Shown here: positions 1-6,759 of the stretch, in pieces
Position numbering within the stretch: the stretch's first letter is position 1
Layout: each line of letters starts with the position of its first letter
DNA from: Prevotella sp.
GTDB taxonomy: Bacteria > Bacteroidota > Bacteroidia > Bacteroidales > Bacteroidaceae
Direction of reading: 5' to 3'
DNA length: 64,000 bases
NCBI GenBank assembly: GCA_017413085.1
Contig: JAFPVC010000028.1
Span: 1 to 64,000 of the forward strand
Program-made: the position numbers and the translations under genes
The notes under the pieces: model-generated
The model's database searches: none
Seen by the model: the letters and a program-made list of their open reading frames with translations, nothing else
What the model was told of the DNA's origin: nothing

Positions 1-24
1 CAACTTCGCTATGCTCAGAGTGAA
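1..24 (+). repeat. Dispersed repeat, CTTCGCTATGCTCAGAG type
   Basis: This sequence begins CAACTTCGCTATGCTCAGAG and runs into GTGAAAA-type simple repeats up to about position 47. A near-identical copy lies at 40484-40507 (one base differs in the core), and a related copy lies on the minus strand at about 61966-61993. All three are next to GTGAA-rich simple sequence. The stretch 1-130 contains no gene that I can support. Confidence 0.7.
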
Positions 25-130
25 AAGTGAAGAGTGAAAAGTGAAAAATACCATGCGGAATATTTTCGTTTTCGTCTTCGTTTTCGTTTATGCATTACGA
101 ATTTTTCCTAAACAACTCAATATATTTTCT

Positions 131-514
131 ATGGCAAAAGGAAAGAGAACCTGCAAGATACTGAAAGAGATTCGCCGCCAGATAGCAGAGGCGAACGACA
201 TAGAGTATGTGACAGAGGAATGTCAGTACAAAGGCGACTGCCTCGGCACATGCCCAAAGTGCGAGGCAGAGGTCCGCTACCTCGAACAGCAGTTGCACCA
301 GCGCCAGTTGCTCGGCAAGGCGGCGATGATTGCCGGCGTGTCTGTGGGAATGTTGACACTGAGCAGTTGTAATGGAACAGGCCAAAGACTGCAGGGAGAT
401 GTTCCAAACCCACAAATGATTGACAGTTGCAAGAATGACAGCCTTGACGAGATACAACTTGAAGGCGACGTTTACGCCCCAGACTCCCTTGACCCCGAAA
501 AGAAAGCGCAATAG
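131..514 (+). CDS. Cysteine-cluster small protein partnered with a radical SAM activase
   Basis: The protein is 127 residues from the ATG at 131. An upstream in-frame ATG at 41 lies in repeat sequence and is unlikely to be the start. The N-terminal half is charged and carries a compact cluster C-x5-C-x3-C-x2-C (ECQYKGDCLGTCPKCE), which suggests metal or Fe-S binding. A hydrophobic stretch follows, ending in LSSC, which could be a membrane segment or an internal lipobox-like motif. The tail is acidic. The stop codon is only 2 bases before the next ATG, so translation is probably coupled to the radical SAM gene. I recall similar pairs in other Bacteroidetes but know no demonstrated function. 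Confidence 0.75.
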   Translation: MAKGKRTCKILKEIRRQIAEANDIEYVTEECQYKGDCLGTCPKCEAEVRYLEQQLHQRQLLGKAAMIAGVSVGMLTLSSCNGTGQRLQGDVPNPQMIDSCKNDSLDEIQLEGDVYAPDSLDPEKKAQ

Positions 515-516
515 CC

Positions 517-1152
517 ATGACGTCCCATGAACTCACAGGCAGATTTATCGGCATTGTCCGTCACCGGCTGGCAGTGGACGGCGAGGGTGTGACCACACTC
601 GTGGCATTCTACGGATGTCCTCTGCGATGCAAATACTGCCTCAATCCGCAGAGCATTTCAGATGACATGATGTGCATGGAGCGCACTGTGGAAGAACTGA
701 TTGACGAGGTGCGCATAGACCAGCTTTACTTCCTCGCCACGGGCGGAGGTATAACCTTCGGCGGCGGTGAGCCATTGCTTCACAGCACATATATCAAGGC
801 ATTCTGCGAGCAGTGCCCGAAGGAATGGCGCATAGCCATAGAGACCAGCCTCAACGTACCGCGCAGGAACATAGAGGATGTGCTGCCGTTCATCAAAGAA
901 TGGATTATTGACATCAAGGACATTAACCCCAGAATATACAAGGCTTACACAGGCATAGGCAACGAACGCGTCATCGACAACCTCAAGTGGCTTGCCTCAG
1001 AACATGCCGACATACTTTCCTCTGTCAAACTGCGGTTGCCACACATTCCCAACCACAACGACGATGATGACATAAATAATAGCCAAGCGTATCTTGAAAC
1101 GCTTGGCTACCATAATTTCGACCGCTTTGATTATATTATAAGACCTATTTAA
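517..1152 (+). CDS. Radical SAM protein, glycyl-radical-activating-enzyme type
   Basis: The 211-residue protein has the radical SAM signature CPLRCKYC (CxxxCxxC) at about residues 33-40, which binds the 4Fe-4S cluster that cleaves S-adenosylmethionine. The glycine-rich GGGITFGGGEPL follows at about residues 71-82. The layout matches short pyruvate formate-lyase/NrdG-type activases without an added ferredoxin domain. No glycyl radical enzyme lies nearby, so its substrate is unknown. The upstream cysteine-cluster protein could be the substrate or an electron-transfer partner; that is inference. The 3' end overlaps the convergent nitroreductase gene by 8 bp. Confidence 0.85.
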   Translation: MTSHELTGRFIGIVRHRLAVDGEGVTTLVAFYGCPLRCKYCLNPQSISDDMMCMERTVEELIDEVRIDQLYFLATGGGITFGGGEPLLHSTYIKAFCEQCPKEWRIAIETSLNVPRRNIEDVLPFIKEWIIDIKDINPRIYKAYTGIGNERVIDNLKWLASEHADILSSVKLRLPHIPNHNDDDDINNSQAYLETLGYHNFDRFDYIIRPI

Positions 1153-1699
1153 TATACTTCACCTTTGAGGTGTCGCGTGGCTTAGCTTCCGGCTGCTCAT
1201 CTGGATAGCCGATGGAGATTACATACAGCAGTTTGTAGCCTTCAGGAATGTCAAGACTGTTCATGAAGGTCTTGGCTTTTTCGTCTGTTGTAAGGAAACG
1301 AACCGGACCTGTCTGGATGCAGGTGCCAAGTCCAAATGACTGAGCCGCCAGCATCATGTTCTCACCCATCAGACCTGCGTCAAGGTCAAACCTGCCGTCA
1401 GACGGAGCACAGACGCAAATAAGGTTCGGAGCATTGCGACACATTTTCTTCACGTCAGCCAGCAATTTCTGGTCTTCTACGATTCGTACAGCCCAGTTCT
1501 GCAAGTTCATGGCACTGGGCGCATTGATGCCGCACTTTACCACAGCCTCCAGCTTCTCGTGTTCCACAGGCTTGTCAAGGTATTTGCGTACCGAGCGACG
1601 CGCCATGATATTGTTAGTCACTTCGTTTTCATACACACTCTGTGCCGACAGCGTCAGCACACACAACATTGCCATGAGGCAGAGAGAAATCCTTTTCAT
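1145..1699 (-). CDS. Exported nitroreductase-family protein
   Basis: The product is 184 residues when started at the internal ATG (MKRISLCLMAMLCVLTLSAQS), which opens a clear Sec signal peptide; the longer start at 1729 would hide it. The mature part is nitroreductase-like: ARRSVRKYLDKPV near the start is the typical FMN-phosphate-binding region, and the C-terminal section with a GLGTC motif fits the fold. Family members are NAD(P)H- and FMN-dependent oxidoreductases and are usually cytoplasmic, so an exported one is unusual. The gene is convergent with the radical SAM gene and overlaps it by 8 bp. Confidence 0.85.
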   Translation of the reverse strand: MKRISLCLMAMLCVLTLSAQSVYENEVTNNIMARRSVRKYLDKPVEHEKLEAVVKCGINAPSAMNLQNWAVRIVEDQKLLADVKKMCRNAPNLICVCAPSDGRFDLDAGLMGENMMLAAQSFGLGTCIQTGPVRFLTTDEKAKTFMNSLDIPEGYKLLYVISIGYPDEQPEAKPRDTSKVKYIK

Positions 1700-1735
1700 A
1701 ATAACTATGGTGGGGTTTATAAGTTGCAAATTAAA

Positions 1736-2617
1736 TTAGTCTGTAGAGACAACCACGAGTTGCTCACCAGCATCAAGGGCAGCCTTGATGTCCTTGCCTC
1801 CGCTCTGCACCTTGCAGTGGCTGATGTCGTCGCCATCTACAGACTCAATCTTCAGTTTGCCGATTTGTGTCTTTGCCTCGCGGCCGGCAATGGTCTTCAC
1901 CTTATACACAGCCAAGTGCAGACCTTCTGAAGCGCCCTCTCGCGTGCCAAGGTCGATATACACTTCCTTCTGCTTGTCTTTCTTGGCTGTAGAGCCCTCT
2001 ATGATGCTAGCCTGCAAAGGAAGATACTTGTTGAGCCACGTGGTGATGCTGGAAGACAGATGGCCTATGGCATAGCGCATAGCCTTGTCAGAGTCGGAAT
2101 TATAGGAAGTGCCTGTTCCCGAACCGCTGAACGACGGATTGCCAATTACCTCACCCGTCTTTACATCCTTCAGTGTGAGCATAGCCTCTACCTCACCCTT
2201 GTATGAAGTGGTAATCTGCGGTCTGCCATCCTTTCCCTTCGAAGTACGGTTTTCCGTCCTCATCTGTATGTTGGTGATGACAGCTTCAACCACGAGGTTG
2301 CCCGCCACTATTGCATCGTTATTTTCCAGCATACTGTCGTCATAGCGATAGCGATGAGAATTGGAGAGGCCCTTGATGATAGCGTTGATCACGTCTTGCT
2401 CGTATTCGGTTGCCTGTATGGAGGTCTTGCCGGTCAGCATGCCGGTCATAACCTTGCTGACAGCCTCACTTGATGTCATCTTTTCATCACTGTGAGTATA
2501 CTGCACACCGCCGAGCGTGATTGTGTACGAACGGTTTCTGTCTGTCTGGGTGTTTTGAGCCAGAGCTGTTATTGCGCAGCAAAAGACGGCTGCGAGCGCC
2601 ACGAGAATCTTTTTCAT
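1736..2617 (-). CDS. CsgG/LpoB-like exported protein of unknown role
   Basis: The product is 293 residues with a Sec signal peptide (MKKILVALAAVFCCAITALA). The layout of a conserved N-terminal domain (DVINAIIKGLSNSHRYRYDD), an outer-membrane-associated style middle, and a C-terminal domain with 'VYIDLGTREGASEGLHLAVYKV' resemblance recalls CsgG-like proteins followed by a FlgT C-terminal-like beta domain. There is no lipobox cysteine right after the signal peptide. A likely -7 box reads leftward at 2695-2702 (TATTTTTG). It lies 36 bp upstream of the nitroreductase and may be co-transcribed with it. The assignment is by fold impression only. Confidence 0.6.
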   Translation of the reverse strand: MKKILVALAAVFCCAITALAQNTQTDRNRSYTITLGGVQYTHSDEKMTSSEAVSKVMTGMLTGKTSIQATEYEQDVINAIIKGLSNSHRYRYDDSMLENNDAIVAGNLVVEAVITNIQMRTENRTSKGKDGRPQITTSYKGEVEAMLTLKDVKTGEVIGNPSFSGSGTGTSYNSDSDKAMRYAIGHLSSSITTWLNKYLPLQASIIEGSTAKKDKQKEVYIDLGTREGASEGLHLAVYKVKTIAGREAKTQIGKLKIESVDGDDISHCKVQSGGKDIKAALDAGEQLVVVSTD

Positions 2618-2942
2618 TATCTATTGTTTTTATTAGTTATACCTTCTTACCTCCTTATCTCCTCATTTCTAATTTTCATGTAACAAACAATATACAAAAA
2701 TACAACTTTTTTTTCAGTTACAACCCATTTTGAATTATAAATCTGCGTTTTATTCTTCATTTTTAACATTTGTATGAATGTCGGTAACTGTTCAGCGAAT
2801 GACATCAGGTATTATCGTTAATGCCATCAATATCATCCATTAATGGAATGTTCTATAATTCATCCTTGGTATGCCACTTCGTGGCAGAAGGTTTAGCTCG
2901 ACAGCCGAAGGCGATAATAAATAGAAGTCCCTTTAAATAGAA

Positions 2943-2994
2943 GTTGTCTGTGTTGTCTTCCATTCTTTTTGTATTAAAGACAACTTTGGACAAC
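2943..2994 (+). repeat. TTGTC/GACAA nested inverted repeat, copy 1
   Basis: GTTGTCT and GTTGTCTT on the left pair with AAGACAAC and GGACAAC on the right, around an AT-rich loop. The same nested design occurs at 9520-9592, 46181-46240 and 47301-47375. This is the most divergent copy. Confidence 0.6.
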
Positions 2995-3020
2995 CATGAC
3001 AACTTTATCTAGTAATAAAT

Positions 3021-3051
3021 TTTGCCGTTTCATTAAATATTCGTAACTTTG
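3021..3051 (+). promoter_or_regulatory. Bacteroidetes-type promoter of ridA
   Basis: TTTG at 3021-3024, a 19-bp spacer and TAACTTTG at 3044-3051 match the Bacteroidetes -33/-7 consensus. Transcription should begin about 6-8 bases downstream, inside the 5' arm of the branched hairpin element, giving a leader of roughly 120 nt before ridA. Confidence 0.75.
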
Positions 3052-3115
3052 CACTCGTAAACTCGCCAAGGCGACCACGAGCCTGCTTCGCAGACACTCG
3101 TTGTTTACTTCGTGC
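3051..3115 (+). repeat. Branched hairpin element, copy 1 (ridA leader)
   Basis: The element is bounded by GCACTCGTAAAC (3051-3062) and GTTTACTTCGTGC (3103-3115), which pair imperfectly. Inside are two arms: TCGCC-AA-GGCGA (3063-3074), and ACGAG-C-CTGC-TTC-GCAG-ACA-CTCGT (3077-3101). It starts within the -7 box of the ridA promoter. Four further copies lie at 9267-9400 and 10257-10384. Confidence 0.75.
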
Positions 3116-3180
3116 GATAATATTGCACCAAGAATAATTGAAGGATGGAAAAATTGAAAAATTGAAGTTATAAGAAACAC

Positions 3181-3564
3181 ATGAAGAAAACAATCAGCAC
3201 AGCAAAAGCACCGGCCGCCATTGGCCCGTACAGTCAGGCAATACAAGTTGGTAACCTTGTCTATACATCAGGACAGATTCCCATCGACCCTGCAACAGGA
3301 AACCTTGTAGAAGGCGGCATCAAGGAACAGGCACGACAGGCACTGAAGAATATTCAGGCAATACTTCAGGAAGCAGGCCTGTCAATGGCAAACGTCATCA
3401 AGACTACTGTCTTCATGGCCGATATGAATGACTTTGCCGACATGAACGCCGTATATGGAGAATTCTTCTCCGAACCCTACCCTGCCCGCTCTGCAGTGGC
3501 AGTGAAGACACTGCCGAAAGGAGCGCTGACAGAAATAGAAGTGATTGCAGAATTAAAGAATTGA
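3181..3564 (+). CDS. ridA: RidA family reactive enamine/imine deaminase
   Basis: This 127-residue protein has the RidA/YjgF/UK114 pattern throughout: IGPYSQAI near the N-terminus, YTSGQIPIDP, VIKTTVFMADMNDFADMN in the middle, and PARSAVAV with the substrate-binding arginine, then GALTEIEVIA. The family hydrolyses 2-aminoacrylate and related reactive enamines released by PLP enzymes. The size is typical. The last residues, ELKN, and the stop codon lie in a GAATTAAAGAATTGA repeat that also ends two other genes here, so they may not be ancestral. Confidence 0.95.
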   Translation: MKKTISTAKAPAAIGPYSQAIQVGNLVYTSGQIPIDPATGNLVEGGIKEQARQALKNIQAILQEAGLSMANVIKTTVFMADMNDFADMNAVYGEFFSEPYPARSAVAVKTLPKGALTEIEVIAELKN

Positions 3565-3631
3565 AGAGTTGAAGGATTGAAGAATTGAAGAATTGAAAAA
3601 CGGAAGTAGTTATCAGAGCAATTAATAACTA

Positions 3632-4432
3632 ATGGCAATAGACAGTGCTATATTTCGCAGAAGCGAACTGCTGTTAGGTGACGAGGCGATGGAGCGCATT
3701 GCCCAAAAGCGCGTGATTATCTTCGGCGTGGGCGGCGTTGGGTCATGGTGCGCAGAAAGTCTTGTGCGCAGCGGCATACGCCAGATGACCATTGTTGACA
3801 GTGACCGTGTGTGTATTACCAACATCAACCGTCAGTTGATGGCAACGACGAAAACCGTGGGTGAGGTGAAGGTAGATGTCCTGAAGGAGCGCCTACTGAC
3901 CATTAACCCTTCGGCAGAGATCACAGCCCTGCAGAAGATATTTACACAAGAGACGGCAGACGACTTCAATCTTGACAGCTACGACTACATTATTGATGCC
4001 ATTGACTCGCTGAAAGACAAAGCGGCACTTATCCTTCTGGCTTGCAAGACGAAAGCCAAGCTCTTCTCTTCGATGGGGGCTGCCCTTAAACTCGACCCCA
4101 CACGCATCAAGGTCACAGAGTTCTGGAAGGTGCAGGGCGACCCATTGGCACGCGCCCTGCGCAAGAAGTTTAAATCGCAGAAGCAGTTCCCGAAACACAA
4201 GTTTCAGTGTGTGTACAGTGACGAACTTCTTGAGAACCGTGGTCACAATGCCACATGCGGCACAGAGCAATGTATGTGTCCGAAAGCGAAAAACGGCCCT
4301 GGCGACCAGAGTCTCCTGAACCATGAATGGTGTTCATCGAAAGCACAGATTAACGGTACTCTCGCCCACATCACTGCCATATTCGGTTTTATGCTGAGCG
4401 GACTGGTGCTGCAGGATATTACTGAAAGGTGA
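3632..4432 (+). CDS. tcdA: tRNA threonylcarbamoyladenosine dehydratase
   Basis: The 266-residue protein is a ThiF/E1-like ATP-dependent enzyme: GVGGVGSWCAESLVRSGI (about residues 31-48) is the nucleotide-binding Rossmann turn, followed by DSDRVCITNINRQL and a DAIDSLKDKAALI segment, as in TcdA (YgdL/CsdL). TcdA cyclises t6A37 of tRNAs to ct6A. Its length matches the E. coli enzyme. tsaB, which acts earlier in t6A formation, is also in the window. The gene lies 67 bp after ridA across a simple-repeat spacer. Confidence 0.92.
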   Translation: MAIDSAIFRRSELLLGDEAMERIAQKRVIIFGVGGVGSWCAESLVRSGIRQMTIVDSDRVCITNINRQLMATTKTVGEVKVDVLKERLLTINPSAEITALQKIFTQETADDFNLDSYDYIIDAIDSLKDKAALILLACKTKAKLFSSMGAALKLDPTRIKVTEFWKVQGDPLARALRKKFKSQKQFPKHKFQCVYSDELLENRGHNATCGTEQCMCPKAKNGPGDQSLLNHEWCSSKAQINGTLAHITAIFGFMLSGLVLQDITER

Positions 4433-4456
4433 AAAGTGAAAGGTGAAAGGTGAATT

Positions 4457-5227
4457 ATGCTTATAAAGAATCCAGAGACTTTTGACGGCGAATGTTTCGC
4501 CTTCATAAATAAAGAAATAATACTCAGAAAGAACAATGCTCCGATGTGCTTGCAGGACATGGAGCAGCTGAAACATGATGCACAAGGCAGCGACATATAC
4601 TGCGAACCTGAATACGGCATCTGTTTCATGCTGGCGAAAGACAAGGAACTGCCTTCTGATTACACCACGGAAGCGCTGCGCCTATATAATGCCCGCAACA
4701 CTGAGGAGGAAGCCATGAAGGTGTTTCGTGCCAAGGCACTTGCCAGTTGGACAGACAGCACACGTTACTGTGCCGGTTGCGGAAGTGCACTGACGCCTCA
4801 CAAAGAACTGACAGCCATGGTATGCACGAGCTGCGGCAAGATTGTGTTTCCACGCATTGAGCCATGCATCATCGTTTTGGTGCGCAAGGGCGACAAGATG
4901 CTGCTGGCACGCCATGCACAGAGAAACCAGGACATATATGCCTGCATAGCTGGTTTCATGGAGGCTGGCGAGACTGCCGAACAGACCGTAAGACGTGAGT
5001 TGATGGAGGAGACTGGCATAAAGGTGAAAAACATAAAGTACTTCGGTACACAGAGTTGGCCGTTCCCTTCACAACTGATGATTGCCTTCACAGCAGAATG
5101 GGAGAGCGGCGAGATAAAACCACAGGATGATGAAATCAGCGATGCCGGATGGTTCTCAATCGACGACTGCCCTGCTACGCCTCAACCTGGTTCTATAGCA
5201 TATAGGCTGATTCACAGCGACAATTAA
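4457..5227 (+). CDS. nudC: NAD(+) diphosphatase / NAD-decapping Nudix hydrolase
   Basis: The protein has 256 residues. It has the zinc ribbon CAGC...CTSC (about residues 104-125), the Nudix box GFMEAGETAEQTVRRELMEE with the TGI extension (about 167-189), and a NudC-type signature downstream that reads TQSWPFPSQ rather than the usual SQPWPFP. NudC hydrolyses NADH/NAD and removes NAD caps from RNA. The proline-to-serine change in the signature is a small departure. Its stop codon overlaps a perfect 22-bp palindrome that separates it from the convergent MATE gene. Confidence 0.9.
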   Translation: MLIKNPETFDGECFAFINKEIILRKNNAPMCLQDMEQLKHDAQGSDIYCEPEYGICFMLAKDKELPSDYTTEALRLYNARNTEEEAMKVFRAKALASWTDSTRYCAGCGSALTPHKELTAMVCTSCGKIVFPRIEPCIIVLVRKGDKMLLARHAQRNQDIYACIAGFMEAGETAEQTVRRELMEETGIKVKNIKYFGTQSWPFPSQLMIAFTAEWESGEIKPQDDEISDAGWFSIDDCPATPQPGSIAYRLIHSDN

Positions 5228-5247
5228 TGCACAATGCATTGTGCATT
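5226..5247. terminator. Perfect 22-bp palindrome between convergent genes
   Basis: AATGCACAATG (5226-5236) and CATTGTGCATT (5237-5247) are exact reverse complements with no loop. The palindrome fills the 27-bp gap between nudC and the MATE gene and overlaps the nudC stop. An A/T-rich run follows to the right. A bidirectional terminator is the simplest reading. Its sequence belongs to the ATGCATAATGCA-type dispersed simple repeat. Confidence 0.6.
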
Positions 5248-5254
5248 GAAAAAA

Positions 5255-6592
5255 TTATTTCACAAACCCTTTATTCCTCCACTTTCCTGAGCGCCAGCGG
5301 CGCACGAGGATGATGCCACGGATGTTTTCGTCAAGCGCGAAGCCTATCCACATACCTACGAGGCCATAGCCGAGGGGGATGCCTATGACGTATGCCAAAC
5401 CGACGGCTATGCTCCACTGGAACACCACTCCTACTACAAGGGGATATACGGTGTCGCCTGTGGCACGCAGCGTGCTGGTGGCAAAGATGTTTGACGTACG
5501 CCCCAATTCAAGGAAACAGTCAACGACAAGCACCCATACACCCATGGTGACAATCTCTACATTATCAGTAAAGGCACTGAGGATGCTGTGGCCCGTCAGT
5601 GCGAGCAACACGGAACCGGTGAGCGTGATTATCAGCGACCAGCGGAAGAAATAGTTGCCCATGACGTAGGCAGCCTGATGGCGTTTCTGTCCTACAAGGT
5701 GTCCCACGAGTATGTCGCCGCCCTGCGTGATGCTGATGCAGAAAAGATTTACAAACGTAATCAGGTTGGCACAGTATGTGCGTGCTGCCAATGCCTCGTT
5801 GCTAATCTGGTTGATGAAATAGGTGATGACCACCTGCGACAGACAGTATGAAATATTCTCGCTCATGGCCGGCACACCAATCTTTAGCAGTTTGCCAAGC
5901 TCCTGCCAGGGTATGGGACGGAAATAATGCAGCGGAAACTTTGGTATATGCACCCTGAAATGTATGATTGCGAGCAGTATCATGGCTACGGCACGGCTGG
6001 TAGCCGTAGCGATAGCCGCACCCTCAACGCCCAGTTGCGGACATCCCCAGTGTCCGAATATCAGGGCGTAGTTGCCAAAGATGTTGATGACATTGACGAT
6101 GCCCGTCACTGTCATGGGCCATATCACTTTGTCGGCACTGCGCAGCGAAGCAGAGAACGTGAGCGACAATGCCTGGAAGAACGACAGTGCACCTGTCAGT
6201 CGCAGATACACCAGTCCGTCGCCCATAAGTTCAGGGCGCAGTCCCATCAGGTGCAGCAGTTGTTCCGCGAAGAAGAAAAGCAGGGCACTTACCGTCAGTC
6301 CCAACAGCAGGTTTACCACCAAGGCCATGCCCACCACCTGCACAAGTTGCTTCCTCAGTCCAGCCCCGATATACTGCGCACAGAGTATGGCGGCACCCAT
6401 CGAGAAGAACTGATAGACGAGGAACACAAGTGATATCAGCTGGTTGTCAAGACCGACGGCAGCAACGCTGTCGTCGCTGTAGCGACTCAGCATCACCGTA
6501 TCGACGGCACCCAGCAGCATCACCAGCGCCATCTCAATGAACACCGGGATGGTGAGTACTTTCAACTGTTTTTTCAGGGACTGTTCGGCCAT
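5255..6592 (-). CDS. MATE family efflux transporter
   Basis: The 445-residue protein is almost entirely hydrophobic with about 12 membrane segments in two similar halves, as in MATE/MatE (NorM/DinF) cation-coupled exporters. Characteristic stretches are IPVFIEMALVMLLGAVDTVMLS near the N-terminus and the repeat-like 'ALIFG..GCPQLGVEGAAIATATSRA' pattern in the middle. The substrate cannot be told from sequence. The flanking gap on its 5' side (6593-6759) is filled by simple repeats. Confidence 0.9.
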   Translation of the reverse strand: MAEQSLKKQLKVLTIPVFIEMALVMLLGAVDTVMLSRYSDDSVAAVGLDNQLISLVFLVYQFFSMGAAILCAQYIGAGLRKQLVQVVGMALVVNLLLGLTVSALLFFFAEQLLHLMGLRPELMGDGLVYLRLTGALSFFQALSLTFSASLRSADKVIWPMTVTGIVNVINIFGNYALIFGHWGCPQLGVEGAAIATATSRAVAMILLAIIHFRVHIPKFPLHYFRPIPWQELGKLLKIGVPAMSENISYCLSQVVITYFINQISNEALAARTYCANLITFVNLFCISITQGGDILVGHLVGQKRHQAAYVMGNYFFRWSLIITLTGSVLLALTGHSILSAFTDNVEIVTMGVWVLVVDCFLELGRTSNIFATSTLRATGDTVYPLVVGVVFQWSIAVGLAYVIGIPLGYGLVGMWIGFALDENIRGIILVRRWRSGKWRNKGFVK

Positions 6593-6596
6593 TGAA

Positions 6597-6758
6597 AGAA
6601 TTGAAAAGTTGAAGAATTGAAAAATTGAAGCTTTCCTTACGGGAAGTTAATAATGAATAGTGAATAGTGAAAAATACAAGTTACGCACAAGTATCATCAC
6701 GCACTATGTCATTGGCGTATTTTTCATTTTTCACTATTCACTTTTCACTAAAAGACTC
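6597..6758. repeat. Long inverted repeat of GTGAATAGTGAA type
   Basis: On the left, after a GAATTGAA run (6597-6625), is a GAATAGTGAATAGTGAAAAA run (about 6652-6675). On the right (about 6716-6750) lies its reverse complement, TTTTTCACTATTCACTTTTC. Together they can form a hairpin of about 30-35 bp per arm. It lies between two minus-strand genes (GH127 ends at 6760, MATE starts at 6592). It may act as a GH127 terminator. Confidence 0.6.
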
Positions 6759-6759
6759 T

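Larger units (their letters stand above)
2618..3180. other. Repeat island upstream of ridA
   Basis: This gene-free stretch of 563 bp contains, in order, an AT-rich segment with GTTAATGCC/CATTAATGG repeats (about 2815-2850), a TGCCAC-TTC-GTGGCA hairpin (2872-2886) followed by GCC-GAA-GGC, a TTGTC-type inverted repeat (2943-2994), the ridA promoter (3021-3051) and one copy of the branched hairpin element (3051-3115). A short GAAGGATGGAAAAATTGAA simple repeat then runs up to the ridA start. Confidence 0.7.
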
